Source: CAZXEU01 sp964639665 (lineage in GTDB: Bacteria; Bacteroidota; Rhodothermia; Rhodothermales; Bin80). From it: a stretch of 7,430 nt of DNA. The notes below the pieces were generated by a model, which saw only the letters and a list, made by a program, of their open reading frames with translations, was not told the origin of the DNA and made no database searches. Within the stretch, counting starts at the first letter, position 1. Every line of letters begins with the position of its first letter. The translations under genes were made by a program, and so were the position numbers. Location of the stretch: NCBI GenBank assembly GCA_964639665.1, contig CAZXEU010000207.1, positions 1 to 7,430 on the forward strand, read 5' to 3'. This document shows positions 1 through 6,437 of the stretch, one piece after another.

Positions 1-164
1 ATCTCTGGCTATCCTGCAGCTGTAACCAGGTGTGCATCGGTAAGGTGGGTGCAAGTGGCGGCGGATGTCCGCGAGCACCTAAGGTTGTGGGTCGCAATCC
101 AGGCGAGACATGAAAATATCTGCTCACCCAAGCTCATGCAAATGCCGATCATTTCAAGTATCCG
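1..164. other. Unassigned left edge
   Basis: I see no recognisable gene here. One plus-strand frame is open from base 1 to a stop near 270, but it runs antisense through the vapC gene and its translation resembles nothing I know, so it could be the tail of an upstream gene or chance. A small GC-rich inverted repeat (GCGGA at 61-65, TCCGC at 68-72) is present, with no following T-run. The vapC stop codon lies at 165-167, so the minus-strand transcript would run out into this stretch. Confidence 0.3.
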
Positions 165-584
165 TCACGCTGCCCAGGGGTCAACGGTCTTCAGTCCGGC
201 CGCTTCGAATGGACCTGTGTCCCGTGTTGCCACCATCATCGCGTTCGTTGCAGCGGTCGCGGCGATGTAGCCATCGGAAATCGAGATTGCCCGGCCTGCG
301 GACTGTGCCTTCGCCATCAACTCGGCATAGGCCTGCGAAGCCGCCAGATCGAATGCCAAAACCCGGCCAGCGAACATGGGCAACACTTGCTGCTCCAGAT
401 CCTTGTGTAGTTGGTTGCGGCGTTGGCCGTCGGGTAGCGCTTGAACACCGAAACGCAACTCGGCGACGGTAATGGCAGAAAGATACAGCGTTTCCAGTGC
501 CTGAGCGTCAAGCCAGTCCGCGACACATGGTTCCGGATTTCTGCGCAATGGTTCCGACACCACATTGGTGTCTATCAGAATCAT
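165..584 (-). CDS. vapC: PIN-domain toxin, VapC/FitB type
   Basis: The 139-residue product is a full-length PIN-domain ribonuclease toxin. It opens with MILIDTNVVSE, which carries the first acidic residue (D5). The other expected metal-binding acids are visible: E42 in VAELRFG, D104 in SISDGYIAA and D122 in TRDTGPF. In this family the acidic cluster binds Mg2+/Mn2+ and cleaves RNA, often initiator tRNA or rRNA, when the antitoxin is lost. The start codon overlaps the stop of the upstream antitoxin gene (ATGA at 581-584), the usual arrangement for coupled translation of antitoxin then toxin. The N-terminus and the partner resemble the FitB subgroup. All catalytic residues are present and I see no frame damage, so it looks functional. 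The RNA target cannot be read from the sequence. Confidence 0.9.
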   Translation of the reverse strand: MILIDTNVVSEPLRRNPEPCVADWLDAQALETLYLSAITVAELRFGVQALPDGQRRNQLHKDLEQQVLPMFAGRVLAFDLAASQAYAELMAKAQSAGRAISISDGYIAATAATNAMMVATRDTGPFEAAGLKTVDPWAA

Positions 585-832
585 TCCAGATTGAGCGGTA
601 GGGCTGGTGTCGTGTCGCGCTGTGCAAAGCCCGCTGACTCGTCATCCGTCAATCTGGCGCGCCGGCCGACCACGGTCAGCAGCGACCCCAAGCCGACCCG
701 TCCTTCCGGCAGGACCATTTCCTCCAGGATAGCTCGCACTTCTGCCTCAGTGCTGTGGCCGCGCTGTGCTGCCCGCATACGCAAGGCACGATGTACCTCA
801 TCAGGCACGTTCCGTACAGTCAGTACCGCCAT
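581..832 (-). CDS. vapB: Ribbon-helix-helix antitoxin, FitA/VapB type
   Basis: This 83-residue protein is the antitoxin partner of the PIN toxin. Residues 1-40 form an Arc/FitA-like ribbon-helix-helix: strand AVLTVRNVP, then helices around DEVHRALRMRAAQRG and STEAEVRAILEEM. The GLGSLL segment (about 47-52) matches the linker of FitA-type antitoxins, and the rest is the toxin-binding tail, which wraps the PIN active site in this family. It is first in the operon and overlaps vapC by four bases. As in related pairs, the complex probably represses its own promoter; an 11-bp inverted repeat (AGTCG-A-CGACT, 833-843) sits directly upstream of the start codon. The ribosome binding site is weak (AAGAG). 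Confidence 0.88.
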   Translation of the reverse strand: MAVLTVRNVPDEVHRALRMRAAQRGHSTEAEVRAILEEMVLPEGRVGLGSLLTVVGRRARLTDDESAGFAQRDTTPALPLNLE

Positions 833-893
833 AGTCGACGACTCTTGATGTTTTCCATGCTGTCAGTGTAGCGGTTTGAAGTCATGTGAGCAA
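833..893 (-). promoter_or_regulatory. Candidate vapBC promoter and operator
   Basis: Read on the minus strand, TTGCTC (893-888) and TACACT (870-865) are separated by 17 bases and lie 33 bases upstream of the vapB start, giving a plausible sigma70-type promoter. A perfect 5+1+5 inverted repeat, AGTCG-A-CGACT (833-843), lies between it and the start codon and could be an operator for the antitoxin. The hexamers match consensus only partly (3 of 6 and 4 of 6), so this is inference. Confidence 0.4.
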
Positions 894-1169
894 TTTTCTT
901 CTGCTTCATCGTGAATGCCGCTGCATCGGGCAAGGAAGGCAAGGCTAGGCGGTGTCCCGAATGCTGGAATGTGCTTGGCTGTGACGGACACCAACGCATG
1001 TGCAGGACACGTTGCTTCACACAAGGCCAGTATCCAGGAGCATAAGCTGTGTGTACATAGGCCGCATGATCTGTATGGGAAACCCCGACACCCGGGCGAC
1101 GGGTTAGCCCTTCACGCATGCAGCGCGCTTGGCGATGATGGCATGGTCCGTCATCACCGGGAGTACGCC
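844..1169. other. Intergenic region between vapBC and the tra genes
   Basis: No gene is supported here. An open frame continues upstream from the tra gene at 1170, and a minus-strand frame covers 820-1119, but neither has family-like sequence and both would overlap the vapB promoter area. Structure that can be seen: a direct repeat of GGCAAGG (929-935 and 938-944), a 7-bp inverted repeat GGTGTCC/GGACACC (951-957 and 986-992), and CAACG/CGTTG (992-996 and 1010-1014). These could form hairpins or protein sites ahead of the transfer genes. I found no convincing plus-strand sigma70 promoter. Confidence 0.35.
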
Positions 1170-1985
1170 ATGTCTTCGCTGATTCATCGCTCGGTCACCT
1201 GCCTGATTCTGACAGGCGGTATCTTCATTGCACTGCCCGGGATCGCGGCTCCCGGGCCAACACCGGGATCGCAATCGGCCAAGCTGCAACCGAGTGACCG
1301 CTCGGCAACAGAGGTGCTGGAGCACCAAGTCAGCCGGGCAGGGCTGTGGGGACTGGAGGATGCCGAATGGCAGCGCTACCACGTCCTGATGCAGGGCATT
1401 CGCGGCAGCGTGAGCCCTGCGACCCTGTCGCCCATCGAGGTGCTGGGAATCCATGCAAGAAACCGTGAGGAGCGAAAGCGGTATGCCGAGCAGTGGGCAA
1501 GGATGATGCGCGAGGATGCCGAGCGCATCCTGGCATTCCAGCGTGCCTACGACGAGGCACAAAAGCGCCTGTACCCGGACAGCGTGCTAGTCGATGCCGG
1601 TTTCCTGGAGCGCGTCGGCTCCGGTCCGGACCGGGCAGAGGCACTTGGCTGGCAGCCGGATGATCGCATCCTGTTTTTCACTGACACGCAATGTGCGGGC
1701 TGTAATGCCGTACTGGAGCGCATGCTTGCACGCATCGGGCAGTTCTCCGGCATCGACTTGTACCTGGTCGATGTCACCGCCGGGGAAGAATTCCGCATCC
1801 GCGAGTGGGCCGCAGCTAGAAAGATCAATCCCCAGTGGGTGCGTGAGCACAGGGTTACCCTGAACATCGATGGCGGTGCATTTGAGCAAGTCCTCGCACA
1901 CACGGGGTTGAAGGATGCGGGGCTGCCCGCGCTGGTGCGAAAGCGCGGGAACCGGTTTACCCCCGTGTCAGCCTCAAAGTTTTGA
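1170..1985 (+). CDS. ICE protein, TIGR03759 (PFL_4693) family, thioredoxin-like
   Basis: This 271-residue protein matches the TIGR03759 family of conserved ICE proteins, whose exact role in transfer is not established. Residues 1-27 look like a signal peptide (hydrophobic core CLILTGGIFIALPGIAA), so export to the periplasm is likely. Family signatures are WGLEDAEWQRYHVLMQG (60-76), a charged helical stretch with GIHARNREERKRYAEQW (93-109) and FQRAYDEAQKRLYP (123-136). The C-terminal part resembles a thioredoxin fold: strand RILFF, then C175-x-x-C178 in TDTQCAGC, strand DLYLVDV, and a possible cis-Pro region near GLPALV. The start at 1170 is chosen because it creates the signal peptide and has GGGAG (1159-1163) six bases upstream; the frame is open further upstream without matching sequence. 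The next tra gene starts 12 bases after the stop. Confidence 0.85.
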   Translation: MSSLIHRSVTCLILTGGIFIALPGIAAPGPTPGSQSAKLQPSDRSATEVLEHQVSRAGLWGLEDAEWQRYHVLMQGIRGSVSPATLSPIEVLGIHARNREERKRYAEQWARMMREDAERILAFQRAYDEAQKRLYPDSVLVDAGFLERVGSGPDRAEALGWQPDDRILFFTDTQCAGCNAVLERMLARIGQFSGIDLYLVDVTAGEEFRIREWAAARKINPQWVREHRVTLNIDGGAFEQVLAHTGLKDAGLPALVRKRGNRFTPVSASKF

Positions 1986-1997
1986 TGCAGGCCGGGA

Positions 1998-2570
1998 ATG
2001 AGCCGTCCTGATCGTGCATGGGGGTGGGCCCCTTTGTGCGGGCTGCTTGTCGCCTCGCCAGCCTTTGCAGAACTGGCCGTCATTTACGACAGCGGCCAAA
2101 CTCGCCCGCTTGCACCCCTGTTGGAGCCGTTGCTTTCCGATACACCGCAGACGCACGAGACCTCTCATGCGGAGGGGCCATCCCGTCCGGATCTGGGACA
2201 CCTCCCGGGTGAAGGCATGCTCACCCGGCTGTTGCCGGTGCGCTCGCCCAGCTTGCGGGTCGGGACTCTCGTGGACACCGCTCCGGTGCTCGGGGTGCGG
2301 GCCCGCCTGGCGCAGGCAAATCTACGCCCGTTTTTTTTGGTCGGGTCGGATCCGTTCTCGCTTCGCTGGCTGGCGGCCAACGCACAGACCCTCCGCAAGC
2401 TCGGCGCAGTCGGACTACTGGTACAGGCGGAAACCGAGGAGGATGTCCGGCGAGTCGGCGAGGCGGCACAGGGGCTGTCCATCACGCCGGGTTCCGGCAG
2501 TGACCTGGCCCGCACACTAGGCATCCGTCATTATCCGGTACTGATCACCCGGGACGGGTTCATGCAATGA
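1998..2570 (+). CDS. ICE protein, TIGR03765 (PFL_4695) family
   Basis: The 190-residue product fits the TIGR03765 family, a conserved ICE protein usually encoded just upstream of traD. Its molecular function is unknown. Residues 1-24 form a clean signal peptide ending SPAFA before ELAVIYDSG, which supports the 1998 start and suggests a periplasmic protein. Family-type blocks follow: LLPVRSPSLRVGT (78-90), RPFFLVGSDPFSLRWL (110-125), LRKLGAVGLLVQ (132-143) and the C-terminal SGSDLARTLGIRHYPVLIT (166-184). The gene begins 12 bases after the previous stop and ends by overlapping the traD start (ATGA, 2567-2570), so it is very probably co-transcribed and translationally coupled with traD. A run of eight T (2331-2338) encodes F112-F113-L114, unusual in such GC-rich DNA. 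Confidence 0.82.
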   Translation: MSRPDRAWGWAPLCGLLVASPAFAELAVIYDSGQTRPLAPLLEPLLSDTPQTHETSHAEGPSRPDLGHLPGEGMLTRLLPVRSPSLRVGTLVDTAPVLGVRARLAQANLRPFFLVGSDPFSLRWLAANAQTLRKLGAVGLLVQAETEEDVRRVGEAAQGLSITPGSGSDLARTLGIRHYPVLITRDGFMQ

Positions 2571-4642
2571 GCCAGTATCCAATGGAAGCGCTGCTGCGCC
2601 CCCCTGTGGAGCTCTGGTCGATGTGCACCGCATGGGCGGGGGGTGCACTGGCATGGCTGGCTCCCGAAGTTCTGATGATGCCGGGTGTGGTTGCGAGGGC
2701 CGCGGCCCTGGCCTTGTTCGTCTTCGGACTGTGGCGGGGCCATCAGGCCTTGCGGGTGTTGCGCTACCAGTGGCACCTGCGAAAGTTGCCGGTGTACCGG
2801 TTGCGCTCCACACAGATTCCTGTCAGCCGTCACAAGCTGTTCCTAGGCCGCGGTTTTCGCTGGACCCAGCAGCACACGCAGCGCCTGCGCGACACCCTGC
2901 GACCCGATGTGCAGCGCTATCTGCGGCCCGGTGCGCTGTACCGGTGGGCAAGACAAAAGGAAATTGCCTGGGAGGCAGTCCCGGGACTGTCCGGGTTATC
3001 GCGTATCCTTCGCAGTCCCTCGCACTGGAATCCGCTGGCTCCTTTGCCGGGGGTAGGCGGCAAGCCAGCCCTGCATGCGGTGGAGTCCAAGGAGCAGTCC
3101 GTGTGGATGGACCTTGGCGAGCGGGTGGGGCATACCTTGGTGCTCGGCACTACCCGGGTCGGCAAGACCAGACTGGCAGAGCTGCTGATCACCCAAGACA
3201 TTCGCCGCGGCGATGTGGTGATCGTGTTCGACCCTAAGGGCGATGCCGGCCTGCTGCGGCGCATGTACGCTGAGGCTCGCCGCGCCGGGCGTTTGGATCA
3301 TTTTTATCTCTTTCACCTAGGCTTTCCCCAGCTTTCGGCGCGCTACAACGCCATCGGCAATTTCTCGCGCATCACGGAGGTCGCGACCCGCATTGCCAGC
3401 CAGCTGCCGAGTGAGGGCAACTCGGCTGCCTTCAGGGAGTTCGCCTGGCGTTTCGTCAACATCATCGCCCGTGCCCTGGTGGCCCTGCGGCGAAGGCCGG
3501 ACTACCGGCAGGTCCGCCGCTACATCAACGACATCGAGCCGCTGCTTGTGGAGTATGCCGGACACTGCGCCCGACACGCCGGCATAAAAGACTGGGCGGC
3601 ACGGGTTGAAGAGCATGCCACAGACATCAATGAACGCAGCCTGCCCTCGGCGCTGAAGGGCCGCTCGAAGGAGGCCATCGCCTGCATGCAATTGCTGCAG
3701 GCGCAGGGGGTCTATGACCCTGTCCTCGACGGGCTCGTCTCAGCCTTCAAGTACGACAAGACCTATTTTGACAAGATCGTCAGCTCCGTTGGCCCGCTGA
3801 TGGAGAAGCTGACCACCGGCACCATTGCCGCACTGATTTCGCCGGACTATGGCGATGCCCAGGATCCCCGGCCCATCTTTGAGTGGATGGACGTGGTACG
3901 CCAGCGGGGCATCGTCTACGTGGGGCTCGATGCGCTCACTGACACCACGGTCGCCGGTGCCGTAGGCAACTCCATGTTCGCTGACCTAGTCTCTGTGGCC
4001 GGACACCTCTACAAGCACGGAGCGGGTGCTGATCGCGGTGAGACCGCAGAGGGGATACCGGCCCGCAATGAAATGCCCGTGATCTCCCTGCATGCCGACG
4101 AGTTCAACGAGCTGATCGGGGATGAGTTCGTGCCGCTTTTGAACAAAGCCGGCGGGGCCGGGTTCCAAGTCACAGCCTACACCCAGACCTGGTCGGACGT
4201 GGAGGCACGGATCGGCTCCCGGGCCAAGGCCGGGCAGGTGGCCGGCAACTTCAACACCCTGCTCATGCTGCGGGTGAAGGAACTGGAGACGGCGGCCATG
4301 CTGACCGACCAGCTGTCTCGGGTCGAGGTGTTCACCCTGATGAGCGTCTCTAGCGTGGACGATTCCTCGGAACCGGCTTCCGGCGTTGACTTCAAGTCTC
4401 GTAACGAGGATCGCATCAGTGTCTCGGAAGTGCCCATGCTTAGTGCCGCCGATCTCGTCGCACTGCCCAAGGGGCAGGCCTTCTGTCTGCTCGAGGGCGG
4501 ACAGCTGTGGAAGATCCGCATCCCCTTGCCACACGATCGCAAGGATGCTTCTATCCCGGAGGACTTCGAGGCGATGGCCGAGGCCATGCGTCGGCACCAC
4601 CGTGACCAGGAGGGTTCCGGTCATGCGCGGGATCACGGATAA
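2567..4642 (+). CDS. traD: Conjugative coupling protein TraD, SXT/TOL subfamily
   Basis: The 691-residue product is the type IV coupling protein, an inner-membrane hexameric ATPase that brings the relaxosome to the secretion channel and pumps the transferred strand. Residues about 19-58 are hydrophobic and give the N-terminal membrane anchor (one or two helices). The Walker A is GTTRVGKT (194-201, catalytic K200), followed by VVIVFDPKGD, a block conserved in this subfamily, with D222. A second acidic motif, LHADEFNEL with D511-E512, is the likely Walker B glutamate, and VTAYTQTWSD just after it fits the conserved glutamine/sensor motif of FtsK/VirD4-like ATPases. The C-terminus (about 670-691) is charged and low in structure. 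Length is normal for TIGR03743 and I see no frame damage. The ATG overlaps the upstream stop. The 3' end carries a strong AGGAGGG (4608-4614), which serves downstream reading frames. Confidence 0.95.
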   Translation: MSQYPMEALLRPPVELWSMCTAWAGGALAWLAPEVLMMPGVVARAAALALFVFGLWRGHQALRVLRYQWHLRKLPVYRLRSTQIPVSRHKLFLGRGFRWTQQHTQRLRDTLRPDVQRYLRPGALYRWARQKEIAWEAVPGLSGLSRILRSPSHWNPLAPLPGVGGKPALHAVESKEQSVWMDLGERVGHTLVLGTTRVGKTRLAELLITQDIRRGDVVIVFDPKGDAGLLRRMYAEARRAGRLDHFYLFHLGFPQLSARYNAIGNFSRITEVATRIASQLPSEGNSAAFREFAWRFVNIIARALVALRRRPDYRQVRRYINDIEPLLVEYAGHCARHAGIKDWAARVEEHATDINERSLPSALKGRSKEAIACMQLLQAQGVYDPVLDGLVSAFKYDKTYFDKIVSSVGPLMEKLTTGTIAALISPDYGDAQDPRPIFEWMDVVRQRGIVYVGLDALTDTTVAGAVGNSMFADLVSVAGHLYKHGAGADRGETAEGIPARNEMPVISLHADEFNELIGDEFVPLLNKAGGAGFQVTAYTQTWSDVEARIGSRAKAGQVAGNFNTLLMLRVKELETAAMLTDQLSRVEVFTLMSVSSVDDSSEPASGVDFKSRNEDRISVSEVPMLSAADLVALPKGQAFCLLEGGQLWKIRIPLPHDRKDASIPEDFEAMAEAMRRHHRDQEGSGHARDHG

Positions 4643-4694
4643 CTGGGGAAGTCTGGGGGATTGAATGATGCACCCGGCCCGGTCCGTTTGAATG
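4608..4694 (+). promoter_or_regulatory. Mini-ORF translation relay between traD and the next gene
   Basis: A consensus-like Shine-Dalgarno, AGGAGGG (4608-4614), lies eight bases before ATG 4623, inside the traD 3' end. That ATG opens a 13-codon ORF (MRGITDNWGSLGD) whose TGA (4662-4664) abuts ATG 4665. This starts an 8-codon ORF (MMHPARSV), preceded by GGGGGA, whose TGA (4689-4691) directly abuts ATG 4692 of the membrane-protein gene. All three are in the same frame, so the two TGA codons are the only breaks. ATG 4692 has no Shine-Dalgarno of its own, so stop-start reinitiation is a reasonable inference. The alternative is a decayed N-terminal extension. Confidence 0.4.
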
Positions 4695-5423
4695 GCGAGA
4701 CCGACTGATCCTCGCAGGACCGTCGTACAGCGGGGCACGTTCTCCCGCATCTTGGCGAGCCTGGCCCAGGGCCTCAAATGGCTGCTGCTCTCGCTGTGCC
4801 TCTCCATCCTGATCGAATGGGTCGGCATGGTGTTCTGGTGGGAGGAGCAGGGAGCGGCCCACAGTCGTCAGATGCTGGCCAATGAACTGCGCTGGCTGGG
4901 CGCAGGCGTTCATCAGGGTGGATGGATGGCTCATATCGCCAGCCATGCCCATCATTCTTCAGACCGGGTATACAGTCTGCTCTTCGAACGGACCGGGATC
5001 ATGGAGCTTCTTCACTGGATCATACCCACACCGTCCCCGCATGAATCCGGTATCCGGGCGGTGTTGCACCACCTCCATGCGCCGGTATCCGAGTACGTCG
5101 TGGTCGCCATGCAGATAACGCAAGTCTTTACCGTGCGACTGGTCATCCTGGTCCTGTCTTTGCCTGTATTCGTGCTGTTTGCCTGGGTAGCACTGGTGGA
5201 CGGGCTGGTGCTTCGGGATCTGCGGCGCTGGGGCGGTGGGCGGGAGAGTTCCTTTGTGTATCACTACGCCAGGAAAGCCACGCTGCCGTTGTTCCTGTGC
5301 GCCTGGGTACTGTACCTGGTGTCACCCATCAGCGTGCACCCGTCCTGGATCCTCCTGCCGTTCGCACTCGCATTCGCCTTGGCGGTCAGGATCACGGCCA
5401 GCACCTTCAAAAAATATCTGTAA
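4692..5423 (+). CDS. ICE membrane protein, TIGR03747 (PFL_4697) family
   Basis: This 243-residue inner-membrane protein matches the TIGR03747 family, found directly downstream of traD in SXT/TOL-class elements. Its function is not established; the position suggests a partner of TraD or of the mating channel. Visible features are a basic N-terminal tail, TM1 at about 27-49 (KWLLLSLCLSILIEWVGMVFW), a soluble loop of about 95 residues, TM2 at about 145-172, the conserved-looking loop LVDGLVLRDLRRWGGGRESS (168-187), and TM3 and TM4 at about 196-213 and 218-234. The start at 4692 gives a tail of the usual length before TM1, but it has no good ribosome binding site and follows an in-frame TGA immediately (see the relay entry). 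The gene ends 29 bases before the stop of a convergent gene. Confidence 0.85.
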   Translation: MARPTDPRRTVVQRGTFSRILASLAQGLKWLLLSLCLSILIEWVGMVFWWEEQGAAHSRQMLANELRWLGAGVHQGGWMAHIASHAHHSSDRVYSLLFERTGIMELLHWIIPTPSPHESGIRAVLHHLHAPVSEYVVVAMQITQVFTVRLVILVLSLPVFVLFAWVALVDGLVLRDLRRWGGGRESSFVYHYARKATLPLFLCAWVLYLVSPISVHPSWILLPFALAFALAVRITASTFKKYL

Positions 5424-5452
5424 TCCAGGACAGAAATTGCTACAGAGGGATT

Positions 5453-5974
5453 TTACAGGGCTTCCAGTGATGCCATGGGAACAAACAGTCGCATGGGATT
5501 GTTCGTCAGCGGCAGGAAAAATTCGAAGGACTGATAGAAGGACAGTGCATCTTGGTCCAGCACATCTAGCACGACACCCATTGCAGGGATGCCATCCGGG
5601 TTGCTGGCAATCCGGTGAGCGTGTCTCAGTGCCCAAACGAGGGTTTTGGTACCCAGGCCCTGCCCTTGGAATCGCCGGTCGACACCGAGCTGGGCAAGCA
5701 GGACCGCAGGTACAGGGTAGCGTGGCAGGCGGGATGGGTCCGGGAGTTCTTCGCGAACCAGCGTCTGATGCGCCAGCGTGTAATACGCGGCAGCATGCGA
5801 TTTTCCAGTGCTTTCATCAGGAACGTAGGGCAGCACAAAGGTCCGGTTCAGGTTCAACGTCATATTCCTAGCCGCATAGCGGCGCAGATAGGCGTTGATG
5901 ACATCTTTGCCACAGTCGAATGACTTGACGTCAATCGTGCTGGGATCAAGTGGCAGAAATTCAGCGGCTGGCAT
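5453..5974 (-). CDS. GNAT-family acetyltransferase toxin, TacT/AtaT-like
   Basis: The 173-residue product has the form of GNAT toxins that acetylate the amino group of charged tRNAs and block translation. The N-terminus has the family pattern FDCGKDVINAYLRRYAARN (19-37). The acetyl-CoA binding loop is VDRRFQGQGLG (98-108), matching R/Q-x-x-G-x-G at R101-G104-G106. The conserved C-terminal tyrosine is Y147 in ALSFYQSFEF, in the catalytic position of TacT-like toxins. It is second in a two-gene operon: its start overlaps the antitoxin stop by 14 bases, and AGGAGGG lies about 11 bases upstream inside the antitoxin gene. The gene looks intact. It runs opposite to the tra genes and converges on the TIGR03747 gene. 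Which tRNA it modifies cannot be inferred. Confidence 0.87.
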   Translation of the reverse strand: MPAAEFLPLDPSTIDVKSFDCGKDVINAYLRRYAARNMTLNLNRTFVLPYVPDESTGKSHAAAYYTLAHQTLVREELPDPSRLPRYPVPAVLLAQLGVDRRFQGQGLGTKTLVWALRHAHRIASNPDGIPAMGVVLDVLDQDALSFYQSFEFFLPLTNNPMRLFVPMASLEAL

Positions 5975-6248
5975 TCAACGTGAAACCCTCCTGGTCAAGT
6001 GCCTGCGACGCCTTCCGAAGCTTGGCCGTTGGAGCCGGCGGGCTATCGCAGGCCTTGCAGAAGGTATCGAACTGTGCATTGCTCAACTGAATAGTGCTGT
6101 AGGCTTCCAATACCTCGGGGGCATGCTGCTTGACCAGTTGCGTGACATAGGCCTTGATGCTGGTCAATCCAGACGCGCGTGCAGCACGTTCTGCCAGCAC
6201 ATGGGTTTCTTCATCCCATTGCATTTCATAGCGTAGGACTTTGGGCAT
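5961..6248 (-). CDS. DUF1778/TacA-like antitoxin
   Basis: The 95-residue protein is the antitoxin partner of the GNAT toxin. Residues about 4-45 fit a ribbon-helix-helix DNA-binding domain (strand VLRYEMQWDE, helices around ETHVLAERAARAS and IKAYVTQLVKQHA). The C-terminal half has the block typical of TacA-like proteins, IQLSNAQFDTFCKACDSPP followed by APTAKLRKA (53-80), which wraps the toxin and covers its acetyl-CoA site. GAAGG lies about six bases upstream of the start. The operon order (antitoxin then toxin, overlapping) is standard. The antitoxin-toxin complex probably represses the promoter upstream, where repeated TTACG elements are seen. The RHH part is more diverged from common DUF1778 sequences than the C-terminal half. 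Confidence 0.82.
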   Translation of the reverse strand: MPKVLRYEMQWDEETHVLAERAARASGLTSIKAYVTQLVKQHAPEVLEAYSTIQLSNAQFDTFCKACDSPPAPTAKLRKASQALDQEGFTLNASR

Positions 6249-6321
6249 GGTGGACCTTCAAATGTTCTTTACGAGAAGATCATATAGTCGGCGAAAGTAT
6301 TACGTAATTTATCCGTAAAAG
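6249..6321 (-). promoter_or_regulatory. Control region of the TacAT-like operon
   Basis: This AT-richer stretch lies just upstream of the antitoxin gene. On the minus strand there is a possible -10 TATGAT with TTACGT 17 bases upstream; the -10 is good and the -35 poor. Three related elements occur: TTTACG (6268-6273), the perfect palindrome ATTACGTAAT (6299-6308) and CGTAAA (6314-6319, the reverse complement of TTTACG). They surround the promoter elements and are candidate operators for the ribbon-helix-helix antitoxin. The start codon is preceded by GAAGG. Confidence 0.45.
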
Positions 6322-6437
6322 CAAATATTGGTCTTGCTAAGCGTTACGGGCGCATGAACGATGGCGAGATTCTTATCCTTCGCATGGGCAAGGGCCTCGT
6401 TAAGGGATTGAACTAGGTCTTCTCCAATTGTAATCAT
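6309..6437 (-). pseudogene. Truncated HigA/NadS-type antitoxin remnant
   Basis: The reading frame starts MITIGEDLVQSLNEALAHAK and continues to AIVHAPV, a close match to the N-terminus of XRE-family antitoxins that partner HigB/RelE-type toxins. The resemblance stops at about 6345, and six or seven codons of unrelated sequence lead to a stop at 6309. The whole helix-turn-helix DNA-binding domain (normally about 55 more residues) is missing, so the product could not act as a repressor. The remaining N-terminal segment is of the kind that contacts toxin. The lost 3' part is not found next to the neighbouring TacAT-like module. GGAAAG precedes the start. It is a remnant of 42 codons. Confidence 0.7.

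Noticed and set aside
820..1119. Minus-strand 99-residue open frame across the vapB promoter area
   Set aside because: It overlaps the vapB start and promoter candidate, is of low-complexity Arg/His/Pro composition and matches no family I know.
915..1169. 85-residue N-terminal extension of the TIGR03759 gene from ATG 915
   Set aside because: The extension has no family-like sequence and would bury the signal peptide. ATG 1170 has a good ribosome site and begins directly at the signal peptide.
1547..2083. 178-residue minus-strand open frame
   Set aside because: It is antisense to two recognised tra genes, and its Ser/Arg/Pro-rich composition is typical of shadow frames.
3986..4828. 280-residue minus-strand open frame
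   Set aside because: It lies entirely opposite traD and the start of the TIGR03747 gene, both strongly supported; it is a GC-rich shadow frame.
5424..5452. Bidirectional terminator between the convergent TIGR03747 and GNAT genes
   Set aside because: The 29 bases contain no stem of useful length and no T-run on either strand.
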